A stretch of DNA of 64,000 nt from Fasciola hepatica (lineage: Eukaryota > Platyhelminthes > Trematoda > Plagiorchiida > Fasciolidae), in the NCBI GenBank assembly GCA_948099385.1, contig CANUEZ040000168.1, positions 3,449,001 to 3,513,000 of the forward strand, in the 5' to 3' direction. The position numbers and the translations under genes were made by a program. Position 1 is the stretch's first letter; each line of letters starts with the position of its first letter. Shown piece by piece: positions 21,561 through 30,740 of the stretch. The notes beneath the pieces were generated by a model. The model was not told where the DNA came from, ran no database searches, and worked only from the letters and a program-made list of their open reading frames with translations.

Positions 21561-23166
21561 ATGGCCGATATGACGAAACAAAAGAGATATTATCTGAAAA
21601 AGAAAGAACTTGGCTCGCTGATGTGTGCTGTCTCTGATGAAGCCACCCTATGGGAACATCGGCATGGTTGCCCTAAGTGTGATTTGCCAGGTGAGGTTAT
21701 TCATTGGTAAGTTTACTTTCTGTTCAGACTCAACACCTTTAGGAGTATCAGGTGACTGCAGCGCTGTGGTTTCCGAAGAGGTGTACCGTGAAGAACAGTG
21801 ATGTGCTATTGCAAGAGGTGAATGCGGTCTGCCGTGTGCTTCCACATCGCAACCAACAATGATGGGTAAATTACCACGCTGAATCATGTTATACCAAATG
21901 AAACAGTTTCGGCCTCTCAGACAGCTTGTGAACCCGAAATTACATCTGAAGAAAGGCCGACAGTGTCAGGTAAACCCTGTTTCTATGCTCATTTTCGAAT
22001 TAGTTACTACTTTGACCAGCCCACGACGTGCATCACAGTTGGAAGAGGAGAGCGGTTTGCTGCTTAACTCACTACCGAAGGCTTTCATTCGATATCGACT
22101 GACGCTGGTGCAACAAAAGGGTATATTGGGGGCTATAAGCAAACATATACCGAACATAAGTCGGGACCCAAGGACATTGTTGCGCACGCCATGGGATTGT
22201 CCAACCACAACATTGGAAAATGGCGACTATGTACACATGGGTTTAACCGAAGTCTTGCAGATGCAGTTGAGTAACATCATCGCCGTACCCGACGAAGTCT
22301 TCCTGCAGTTAAACTGTGACGGCATATCTGTGTTTCTTTCTTCGGACCTGAAGCCGTGGCCTGTCCTTTCCAGGGTGGTTAAGCCTCATTGCTTGCCCGT
22401 ACTTACGGCCGGTTTTTAGTGTGGTCGTGGGAAACCATCAAAAGTGTCATCTTATGTGAGTGAGACTGTCAGAGAGCTGAACCATTTGTTGACAGAACGC
22501 CTCAAACTTGGTGAGAGGTCTGTGAAGAGTCACCTGTCATCTATAATCTGTGATACTCCGGCACGGGCCTTTATTAGACAAGTGAATGGTCCTACTGGCT
22601 ACTTTGGCTGTGATAAATGCATCCAGAGTGGATTTCACTGCAAAAAAAGGATGACATCCCGCTTTGTCAAATGCAAGTTACATGACAACGAGGCTTTTCT
22701 ATCACGTCGACACCGCAAACATCATGTTGGCGTGAGTCCTTTTCTTTCCCTCCCTATGGGCATGGTTAAACACTTTCCACTGGATTACATGCACCTTGTT
22801 TGCTTGGGTGTGGTTAAGAGGTTGATTGATTTGTGGTTGTTTGGGCCGCGTGACGCATTTGGCCGCTTGGACAAAGCTGTTACTGTAGGACTGGGAAGCC
22901 GTATACTTCAGTCACACCCAGACACTCCGTGTGATTTTCAGCGAGTCTGTCGACACATACATAATTTTGAACGATAAAAGGCCACCGGATTCCGCGTGTT
23001 TCTTTTGTATTTAGGGCCGGTTTGTCTGAAAGGATTGTTGTCGGATGAGGCGTATGATTACTTCATGTTATTGTTCGTTGCCATTTACATACTGTACCAC
23101 CCCTTTTGTACTAAATGGACTGGATGGCAATGCTGTCGAAGTTTCTGTAAATACCATTTTATGTAA
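21561..23166 (+). pseudogene. CACTA-type transposase (Transposase_21-like), broken
   Basis: A likely first exon at 21561-21690 (MADMTKQKRYYLKKKE..., ending CHRHGCPKCDLP-like with donor GTGAGG) leads by plausible introns into the main body from about 21880. Conserved blocks in order: DPRTLLRTPW and GDYVHMGLTEVL; LQLNCDGISVFLSSDLKPWPVL; GRGKPSKVSSYVSE; SHLSSIICDTPARAFI with GPTGYFGCDKCIQSG (Zn-binding block); FPLDYMHLVCLGVVKRL; and KATGFRVFLLYLGPVCLKG. These match the widespread animal transposase relatives of plant Tnp2. In-frame stops at 22417-22419 (TAG) and 22975-22977 (TAA, where Trp is expected), and loss of the C-terminal part after 23166, make it inactive. The first-exon assignment is an inference. 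Confidence 0.7.
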
Positions 23167-23313
23167 ATGTTTCCGTATTTGTTACACCAATAATAATAAC
23201 GTTTTGATACCCATATTACATACCTCCATGAAGTAAAACTTCTCTTTTTAAAGCAGATGTCTTAGGTTTCTGTCGTTACTTTAACATGCGACCGAATGAA
23301 CTAACCTTTTTAG

Positions 23314-24876
23314 ATGTACTTAGTCGTCATGTTTGATGCCGATGACTAGGTAGTCATTGTTCACAGCAATTGGCTTACTGATGGAAACCGGGTGCGTTGG
23401 TCGAAGTCATCCACTTTCCAGGCTTACCAACGCATGTCGTTGGACGGTGGATGTTTGCTGGAAACGGTGCCAGCATACGATTTTCATGAGATTTATCACA
23501 CAGGTAACATTCCCAGTTATATGCATTCTTCTCAGATAATCTCAAAGATAAAATTAAATTCGAAAGAAATTTTCTTTCCCAATCTGTTATGTTAGCTTCA
23601 ATGGATGATACGTTGCCCGTGGCACCATTATCACAGCGGTACACAGTTTGCCGCAGGTACATTGTTATACGTTATCACATTCCTTTTAGAATACTGGTAC
23701 CATTGTCATCGGGTGACAGTTCTGTCGAGATACCTCTGTCGCAGAGGATTCGAAGGGAGTCTCTGATACAATCATCCGACTCCCCTGGTGATGTCATGGC
23801 TCTTGGCCACTCATCACCGGGGTAAATCCAGTGCGAAGTTCTCATTTCACGTTACTTATAGTCCACCAATATTTAAGTCTCAGAGGAGGTCCACGGAAGG
23901 TGCCTTATTGTCGAACGTGGCCGGTCCCAGGTATGCTGCGTAAAATTTACTAAAACTCCTATATTTCAATTAGCACAACACATCTTGTGACAACGCCCCT
24001 ATCTCCACACCATATGCTCGCTTACGCCAAAAAGTGGCGAGGTAACTTTCTCATTATCAGCTACTACGATTACGAGACTACTTTGAACGTATGCTGTCAA
24101 ACCTAAGTGGCCTTCGCAACGACAAGGCTTTGATGATCGCCAAGATGGATAGCATTATTTGTCCCCTGGATGCGACATATACGACGGCCTACGAGCCTTT
24201 ACAGGCAAACAATATCACCGATCTTCTGAAAATGGAAGAAGATCTTGCAGTACTGGATAACTTTACGGGCGCTGTAAGTGACAGAATAATTCCACATCAC
24301 ATTATAAGGTCAACGCACTCAAGCGTCGTCTATTCTCCCATCTTAGATCAAGTATCCGCCGAACGCTGGTATCTTTGATCGAAGAGAATTTGACAGTCAC
24401 GTGCAATTGGACAGGAACAGCTAGGAAAATTGCAGTGGGAAGTTTCAAGTTTCCTAACGCCGTCACTGGTCAGTCTAATGTGATGTAATTACTGTTTATT
24501 TACAGATGCCATAAAATCTACCAATCGTTTCCGAGAGTCTTCTACGCTGGGGATCGAGCATACCATGAAACGATGGTTTACCGACGCAAGAGATCGCAGC
24601 TTAGGACGCAAAACTGCCAGGTACGTTCACTGATCACGCATTCGTAGTCTCATGGTAAGCTTTTCATTAACACAGACGACGATAACGAATGTCATGATTC
24701 ACCTTAGTTAACTAAATACCGTTTCGGAGTCGGTAGTATATATATAACTACAGTATTATGTTTGTATGTATATAATTATTCATATCTATACATATATTTT
24801 TTTCGTTCCACAATTCATCTTATTTCTGATTCACACTTTTGTTATCCTTTGCAGATCTCGGCGAGAAACAATTTGA
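23314..24876 (+). pseudogene. DUF4806-type companion gene of the transposon (multi-exon)
   Basis: Seven blocks with good GT/AG borders can be drawn: 23314-23503, 23690-23821, 23878-23930, 24061-24273, 24347-24468, 24506-24620 and 24855-24876 (TGA). The first reads LVVMFDADD, a TAG, then VVIVHSNWLTDGNRVRW, the usual N-terminal 'VVeF...VVP..W' block. The middle reads PLQANNITDLLKMEEDLAVL, and the next LVSLIEENLTVTCNWTG, the core of DUF4806. The last coding exon reads HTMKRWFTDARDR. An AATAAA lies near 24926. Defects are the TAG at 23347-23349 and a phase mismatch between the exons ending 24273 and starting 24347. The function of DUF4806 proteins is unknown to me; the position beside the transposase suggests a transposon accessory protein. 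Confidence 0.6.
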
Positions 24877-25397
24877 TGGGAAGAAGTTTGTTCCGTAGAG
24901 TCAGATTGTAAATATACCCAATATAAATAAAAATTTACTCCGTACAATTTGTTCGTTTTGAAATGTCTAAGTTTCAAAATTTTGGAATAAGTCTCATTTA
25001 GGTTGCACTGGCCGTTGTAAGACGTTAGATCATGCCTTCCTTAGGTAAGTATTGCTCTGGGAATGCTATGGAAGAGTGGAGCGTGAAAGAGCTTTCGGAA
25101 TGCAGTAGCATGTAATTATGAAATTGCTTTTCCAAGATACACAGGGATAAGATTGTTCACGTAAGTAACTTGATCCATCAGTTGACTACTTGCGTAAATT
25201 TCGGACAAGCTAGAATTGCATGATCGTTGGAGGAGCGTGTGCGATTTCGAAAATCGGGTTCAAATTTAAAAGTGGATTGAAATCGTACGTCGATTTCGGC
25301 TTGATTCCAGTATGCCCTTTCGGTGCTGGCACCCCACCGGTAAAAATACCGGCTAGCTACCGGCAAGTTACCGGCAAGCTACCGGAACCGGTTTGCC

Positions 25398-25645
25398 ACA
25401 GTGAAGGCCTTTAAGAAAGCAGTAGACCTTTGTTGAATGGCAGTATATTCCGAGTTATGTTTAGCAGCTTTTAGGGTCAGACGCAATTCACTCATTGTTT
25501 TCACCCTTCTCTGCCAGGGCTGATACTGCAAAATACTTCTGCCTTTCAAAAAAAGAAAATCACGCAGTGTTGGGAGCTACGGAAACGCGCCGAGAACACA
25601 ACTATCTGGACACACGACTGGCTCTAGCAACACGAAGTCCTTTGC
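25398..25645 (+). pseudogene. LINE B copy 2, last 13 codons and 3' untranslated region
   Basis: It starts inside the final coding block (TVKAFKKAVDLC and stop) and runs through a 3' untranslated region almost identical to 20465-20665. It stops at CCTTTGC, exactly where the TGAAC tail should begin, and joins another LINE B copy without any tail. This is a 5'-truncated insertion of about 250 bp. Confidence 0.8.
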
Positions 25646-26390
25646 CCGGTGTCCTAGGCCCGGTCCTATTCTTGTTATTTATTAATGACCTAGCATCCAC
25701 TCTTCAATTGCCCAGCTTTATTTTTGCGGATGATGTGAAGATTGTTGGACCTAAGGGTAGGGCGGACTTGGGCAGGGAAATAGGTACTGTCCTGAATTGG
25801 GCATACAAATGGGACTTACCTCTAAACGTTCAAAAAAGCCATTTTTTGTCAAGGGCAACAGAGAGCCTAACTGTCGCTCATGATCAAGGGCTGTTCACCG
25901 TAGAGGCAGCCAGTAGGGTTAAAGACCTGGGGGTCATCATGAACAGTGACTTCAAATGGTCCGAGCAATGCAATGCTGCTGCGCATAGGGCTCGTGGGGA
26001 GCTCTTTAGACTGCGATCAGCTTTGTCTTGCCGGAAGCCCGAGGTATTCGTACCTGTTTACATGGCTATAGTACGACCTCACTTAGAAGGTAGCGTGCAG
26101 GCTTGGTCACCCTTCTACAAAAAGGACGCCGCCTGCCTCGAGAAAGTCCAACGTCTCGCCACGCGAAGGGTTGAAGGGCAGAGGGTAAGACTTACGAGCA
26201 GAGACTCTGTGACCTGAATATCTTCTCGTTGGAAAGGAGGAGACGTCGAGGGGATCTCATAGAAACGTTCAAAGTAATGAAGGGCTTTTCTGGCCTAAGA
26301 CCAGCTAGTCTATTGCAAGTCGCCGTAGACTCCAGAAAAAGGGGACACGAGAAGAAGTTGACAAAACCCCGATCTAGGTTGATGGGTAGT
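25646..26390 (+). pseudogene. LINE B copy 3, reverse transcriptase (first segment)
   Basis: The 5'-truncated copy begins within the reverse transcriptase at GVLGPVLFLLFINDLAS. It continues with PSFIFADDVKIVG (active-site FADD at about 25725), NWAYKWDLPLNVQKSH, VKDLGVIMNSDFKWSEQCN, MAIVRPHLEGSVQAWSPFYKKD and, after a frame change near 26195, GDLIETFKVMKGFSG and KKLTKPRSRL. The frame is open from 25495 to 26217. It is cut at about 26390 by an antisense LINE A insertion and resumes at 28266 as RSHFFSNRVVNSWNSLP. The FADD motif and the surrounding core are intact, but the N-terminal half of the enzyme is missing. Confidence 0.85.
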
Positions 26391-28262
26391 CTTGAAGTCT
26401 TGAAGTACCACACGGGTTCGAGGCTTTGAGCCCAATTTCCCGGTCCTTTAGGAAATCTTTGATCTTCTGTCGGATTCACCGAGCTGAAACGAGAGTAAAA
26501 AGAAGGGGGGGGGGCGGGGTGGCAGCGAAAACAAACACATACACATTCAGTGTCACACTGTGGACAGTGCCTTAAGCTGAGTGGGGGTGCGGCATTCATG
26601 AACATATATGCGATAAAAGACAACTATTATGTTTTTTGTTTTTTTGACAAAGGGAATTATTGGGAGAGACCCAGGTAGAGGTCTAGCTTTCTCTTGAAGA
26701 TAGTTTTGTTCTGCGAGAGAACAATATCTTCCGGAAGTGCATTCCACATAGTAATAACCCTATAGCTAAAAAAGTTAATCCTTAGTGAAGTGCGTGGCCT
26801 CGGTTTGAAAACTTTTCTACTGTGACCACGGAGAGAGGAGGCTGGACAGACGGAGAAGAAGCAATCGCTTTGACCTGTTTCAAAAAGGTGAAACATCAAA
26901 GACAGATCACCTCTTACGCGTCTTACGTCAAGGGGATAGAGGTTGAGGAGTGAGAGGCGGACGGGATAAGGTAGATGGGATAGACCACTTACTGCCTTGG
27001 TGGAGGCCCGCTGAACCCTTTCTAGGATCTCACGGTCTCGGACAAGACCAGAGTGCACTATCTGACTACCGTCCTCCAGCAGAGTTCGGATATAAGTGCC
27101 GAAAATTATGGGGAAATCATCCTTAAATATGCGTGGGAAGGACCTTCGAATCATGTTTAGAACTCGAAAGGCAGACTTGCTCGCAAGTTGGTGATGATGA
27201 GAGAAGGATAAGTTACAATCTAACCAGAAACCGAGCACCTTGTGTCGGTCAACCCTTGGCAGAGTGGCTGCTCCATTATTGGAAAACGTGTGACCAGTCT
27301 CTCTGCCGAAAGACATGCTCACGCATTTGTCATCATTAACTGGGAGGTTCCAATCCTCGGACCAGCGTTTTGTTTCATAAACCGCAATTTGCAGGTCTTC
27401 AACGCTTGGACTCCAGAGGGTTACATCATCTGCGTACATGGCAATGTTCGCAGGAAGGGCTGTCGGTAGATCGTTTATATAGATCAGGAAAAGAAGAGGA
27501 CCTAAGACCGACCCTTGGGGGACCCCAGTTGTTACTGGGGAGGGTTGAGACAAAACATTCCCGACTTTAACCACAAAGGTGCGGTCGGTAAGGAAGCTAC
27601 GTAGGATGGCCAACTTGGAGCCTGTGATCCCGTACGTCTGCAGCTTATAAAGAAGAGGGGCATGTGAGACCTTATCGAAGGCCTTAGCAAAATCGATGAA
27701 TACAGCGTGTGAGAGCTGGCTATCATCATAGGCTTTCGTTAGACTATCCATGACAGTAAGCATATTGGTGATGCATGACTTGCCAGGAAGAAACCCATGT
27801 TGGGACGGGGAGAGGATCTTATTTCTATGAAGATGGGAAAGAATCTCACTCTTAAGAATTCCCTCAAAAATTTTGCTAGGGATGCTAGTGAGGCTTATGG
27901 GTCTGTAACTAGAAGCAAGGTGTCTACTGCCCTTCTTATAGATGGGTGCGATCCCTGCTTTTTCCAGTTACGGGGGAAAACTCCATCGTCAACACATCGC
28001 TGAAAAAGCGAGGCATAAGGAGCAGCTAATGTATCCGCGGCTTCCTTGAGAATACGGGGGTGGATTAGGTCAGGACCCATAGAGCAATATTGGTTGAGCC
28101 GTCGGAAACCTTGAGCGACTGCACCAATGGGAATAGTTACGCGGTTAAGGGTAGTGGTCAGAGATAACGGGTGCATAGTAGGGTGGGATGATATGGGAAA
28201 GGAGCTAAAAATTGTACGGAAGTAGGAGCTGAATGCCTCGGCTATTTGGCTAGGGGAAGTGA
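26391..28262 (-). mobile_element. LINE A copy 1, 5'-truncated, antisense, inside LINE B copy 3
   Basis: Read on the minus strand this carries the C-terminal two thirds of the LINE A reverse transcriptase plus its 3' untranslated region. It is nearly identical to 30898-32765 on the plus strand, including a shared one-base loss in an A-run. Its 3' end (at the left) shows tandem ACTTCAAG units, an 8-bp tail typical of CR1-group elements. The poly-G tract near 26506-26520 differs in length from its partner at 32646-32656. Confidence 0.9.
26657..27763 (-). CDS. LINE A copy 1 reverse transcriptase, C-terminal part
   Basis: A 368-codon open frame identical in sequence to the one at 31402-32508. It starts in the finger/palm region (MLTVMDSLTKAYDDSQ) and includes block A (FIDFAKAFDKVSHAPLL), GVPQGSVLGPLLFLIYINDL, the active site MYADDVTLW, LPVNDDKCVSMSFG, HKVLGFWLDCNLSF and the C-terminal WNALPEDIVLSQ with FKRKLDLYL. 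The enzyme copies element RNA onto nicked chromosomal DNA. Upstream sequence (28262 to 27764) continues the protein in another frame (SQIAEAFSSYFRT...) separated by a one-base loss. Without the endonuclease the copy is non-autonomous. Confidence 0.9.
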   Translation of the reverse strand: MLTVMDSLTKAYDDSQLSHAVFIDFAKAFDKVSHAPLLYKLQTYGITGSKLAILRSFLTDRTFVVKVGNVLSQPSPVTTGVPQGSVLGPLLFLIYINDLPTALPANIAMYADDVTLWSPSVEDLQIAVYETKRWSEDWNLPVNDDKCVSMSFGRETGHTFSNNGAATLPRVDRHKVLGFWLDCNLSFSHHHQLASKSAFRVLNMIRRSFPRIFKDDFPIIFGTYIRTLLEDGSQIVHSGLVRDREILERVQRASTKAVSGLSHLPYPVRLSLLNLYPLDVRRVRGDLSLMFHLFETGQSDCFFSVCPASSLRGHSRKVFKPRPRTSLRINFFSYRVITMWNALPEDIVLSQNKTIFKRKLDLYLGLSQ

Positions 28263-28265
28263 CTG

Positions 28266-28408
28266 GAGTAGATCGCACTTCTTCAGCAATAGGGTTGTGA
28301 ACAGTTGGAACAGTCTGCCTGGTGAAATGGCAGATCTGCAGACAGCCCAATCCTTCAAAGGTGCCCTAGATCGCAAGTGGTACGAGATCTTTCCTTGTAG
28401 TGAGCCTT
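28266..28408 (+). pseudogene. LINE B copy 3, reverse transcriptase C-terminus (second segment)
   Basis: The plus frame reads RSHFFSNRVVNSWNSLP, then GEMADLQTAQSFKGALDRKWY and stops after CSEP at 28408. This is the standard C-terminal block of the family, and it continues the protein that breaks off at 26390 (KKLTKPRSRL). The interrupting sequence is the antisense LINE A copy. Confidence 0.85.
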
Positions 28409-28684
28409 GAATATATCCACTAGATGGATGACGGGTAGCACTGTGGTCCTTCTGGAGTATGTTTTAGCAGACTTTTTCCCTCATTGCATACTGTCTCAGT
28501 GAACGCTCACGATGCATAATGTCTCACGCAGTTGATGTGCGATCAGGTTTTTCGTTTCCCTCTCATTTTTAGCGGGGATTCGACGAAATACACTCGGCAG
28601 TGGTGGGTGCATAACTGGTGTGCATACCATCGAAGGAATTCTGGACGCTCGATTGGCCGTGGCCATTACCTGTCCTGTGCAGAC
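28409..28684 (+). repeat. LINE B copy 3, 3' untranslated region
   Basis: About 275 bp between the stop codon and the TGAAC tail. It aligns with the old fragment at 2035-2345 but not closely with the 3' untranslated regions of copies 1 and 2, so at least two LINE B subfamilies are present. Confidence 0.7.
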
Positions 28685-28804
28685 TGAACTGAACTGAACT
28701 GAACTGAACTGAACTGAACTGAACTGAACTGAACTGAACTGAACTGAACTGAACTGAACTGAACTGAACTGAACTGAACTGAACTGAACTGAACTGAACT
28801 GAAC
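28685..28804 (+). repeat. (TGAAC)24 tail of LINE B copy 3
   Basis: Twenty-four perfect TGAAC units. All frames through it are repeat artefacts (for example Val-Gln-Phe-Ser-Ser on the minus strand). LINE A copy 2 begins right after it, and a short ACTGAACTGAA remains on the far side of that LINE at 32774-32784. Confidence 0.95.
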
Positions 28805-28805
28805 T

Positions 28806-29700
28806 GAGCTCCAAGCGAGTCATCCTTTGGGGCCGCCTCCTCAGTTCAGATCACCCTCATGACACCTACGCCCAGGTGTTTAACCGTCTTAAGTTCCCTT
28901 TTCCACTTAAAGGTCGGTCCACTTGGTTGGTAACCAAACGCACCAACCGGGTTCACGGTATTCTCATTGTAATGGGTTCCACAGATGCAGCCAAACAAAT
29001 TGTTTCCTTGGCCGCAAATCTCAAGGAAGAAATTAAAGGGCTCAAGGGCGTATCCATTGATAAGCCACTTCATCTGAGGCTCCGCAGTGAGAAGGCTAAG
29101 CCAAAAATTCCACAAAAAGCCGATCCTAAGCTCAGAGTGCTGCCAGTTGTCCAGGTAACTCGCCTTGAGGACCGAGCTGCATGCCCACCATCCCTCGCTT
29201 CCCTACTGACACCATTTCCCGTCGCCGAAAGTACTCCCAGTAGTAGGCCTAGTGCCACTAAACATCTGTCACCTACGAAAAGCATCCCAGGCCCCATCAT
29301 AGCCAACAAGACTGTTTCAACGGACGAGACTCACTCATCCTTGAGCCCAGACATGACCCTGCAACCTGTTTCTACTGAAAGAAGCAGTGAGGAGGTTAAA
29401 GCACCAGATAATATATCTGGTGCTGTCATGAAAAATAAGCTCACCAACAAGAGAACTCAGAATAGGGCATCAAGCAGTGCGCAGAAGGGCAAACCACAAA
29501 AGGCAGCCCACCCCTTTCGGAGACCGAAGGATGTAGGCCGTCCACCTGGATTGATACCCCCCAGGTTACTAGACATCAAAACCTACCGGTCCCCCCAGCA
29601 GTCTGCTTACCCTCTAGCCCCCCAATATCTTCAGCCCCCGACTCTCCCAGGACCTCCTTTCCATCCTCAAATCCCCCTCTTTCCCCCTCCTCAAACCTAA
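28806..29700 (+). CDS. LINE A copy 2 ORF1 (RNA-binding protein), 5' partial
   Basis: The frame is open from the tail junction to the stop at 29698-29700; no ATG is visible, and the first in-frame alternative start is GTG at 28876. The N-terminal 95 residues (KRVILWGRL, VFNRLKFPFPLKGRSTWLVTK, GSTDAAKQIVSLAANL) have the layout of an RRM-like ORF1 domain. The remainder is a basic, Pro/Ser-rich linker (KPQKAAHPFRRPKDVGRPPG) ending in Pro-rich repeats (PTLPGPPFHPQIP). Such proteins package LINE RNA in the cytoplasm. ORF2 overlaps its end in another frame. Confidence 0.7.
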
Positions 29701-29741
29701 AACCAGCTGCCTCTGGCGATTCTGCAACAACTCCTGAGCAT

Positions 29742-30740
29742 GTGCTCAAGTGTTTTTACAGCAATTGCCTGAGTGTGTTGAATAAGATCCCGGAGCTTCG
29801 GCAGCTTGCAGTAGATAAGGAGCCTCAGATCATAGCCCTCACCGAAACCTGGCTCACCCCTGACATACTTGATGCCGAAATATCCATTCCGGGATACTTC
29901 ACAGTAAGGCGGGACTCCAGTAGAGGTCGTGCCGGCGGGGTCATCATATACTACGATAATTCGATCCCTCCTCACACCTTACTGACAACACCAACCTTTT
30001 CATTTATTGATTGTCTGTGGGCCGTGTTTAACCTCTCTAGGACAGATACCCTATTGCTTGGTGTTGTCTACCGTCCTCCCGCATGCAATTCAACTGACAG
30101 CATAGGTCTCATAGACTTATTAGGCTCCCTGAAAAGCTATACAGACTTCACCCATCTGTTAGTCACTGGTGACTTCAACTCTCCCAGTACAAACTGGCAA
30201 AGAGCTGATGCCCCGGATATCACTTTCGGTAAACCCCTCCTTGATCTCGTACTGAAAAACTCATGGGTGCAGAACGTAAGAGATCCGACTAGATATCGCA
30301 CAGGCCACGCCCCGTCCCTACTAGACCTGGTCATCACCAATGATCGGTTCCTAATAGATGTGGTGCATTACTTGCCGCCCCTCGGCAAAAGTGATCACAT
30401 TCTCATTGGATTCGATTATATCGTGAAATGGCCTCCTCTTCCGTCAGAAACTAAAATTTTGAGATCCTTCAAAAGGACCAACTTTGACCAAGTCTGTGCA
30501 TTTTTTCGCTCGCAGCTAAATTTAACTAACCCAGGTAACTCTGCGGATGAAATGGCAGAGAATCTCAGAGAGTTAATTTCCTTAGCTGATAGGCATTTTG
30601 TCCCCAGAATTCGTCGCCCACAGACCGCTAAGCGACCCCTCCCTCGCCCCATTAGGCGCATTCTAGACGAACGCGCACGCCTCTTTGCTAGATATAAAGC
30701 CACAGGCCTTGCCGTGATGCAGAAGACTTCAGGATCATAA
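29742..30740 (+). CDS. LINE A copy 2 ORF2, APE endonuclease part
   Basis: An open frame of 332 codons with a GTG as first possible start; the frame is also open upstream to about 29700. The catalytic blocks of AP-endonuclease-like LINE nucleases are intact: NCLSVLNKIPEL, IIALTETWLTPD (Glu), GRAGGVIIYYDN, LLLGVVYRPPAC, LLVTGDFNSPSTNW (Asp, Asn), LLDLVITNDRFL and LGKSDHILI (Asp-His). The enzyme nicks target DNA to prime reverse transcription. The frame ends early because one base is lost in GCC(C)GTGATG near 30715; the true protein continues as DAEDFRIIRNIYKDK in the next frame. Confidence 0.88.
   Translation: MLKCFYSNCLSVLNKIPELRQLAVDKEPQIIALTETWLTPDILDAEISIPGYFTVRRDSSRGRAGGVIIYYDNSIPPHTLLTTPTFSFIDCLWAVFNLSRTDTLLLGVVYRPPACNSTDSIGLIDLLGSLKSYTDFTHLLVTGDFNSPSTNWQRADAPDITFGKPLLDLVLKNSWVQNVRDPTRYRTGHAPSLLDLVITNDRFLIDVVHYLPPLGKSDHILIGFDYIVKWPPLPSETKILRSFKRTNFDQVCAFFRSQLNLTNPGNSADEMAENLRELISLADRHFVPRIRRPQTAKRPLPRPIRRILDERARLFARYKATGLAVMQKTSGS

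Larger units (their letters stand above)
20947..25400 (+). mobile_element. CACTA/EnSpm-like DNA transposon relic
   Basis: The element is inferred from its gene content: a Transposase_21-like pseudogene (21561-23166) and a DUF4806-type gene (23314-24876) in the same orientation. The left end starts CACTAGTGG at 20947, followed by CCGGTAAC and GCCGGTTACCG subterminal motifs inside a short palindrome. The right end (25330-25392) has repeated TACCGG/TTACCGG motifs, and its last bases read CCACAGTG, whose complement is CACTGTGG. The right boundary is uncertain because ACAGTG also fits the adjoining LINE B sequence, and I find no matching target duplication. Confidence 0.55.

Noticed and set aside
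20947..25403. Precise CACTA terminal repeats with target duplication
   Set aside because: Only the first few bases of the two ends agree, the right end overlaps LINE sequence, and the flanks do not match, so I report the ends as uncertain.
28569..28823. 84-codon minus frame with a Val-Gln-Phe-Ser-Ser repeat
   Set aside because: Direct translation of the (TGAAC)24 array; not a repeat protein.
29070..29309. 79-codon minus frame over LINE A ORF1
   Set aside because: It is the shadow of the Pro/Ser-rich ORF1 linker.
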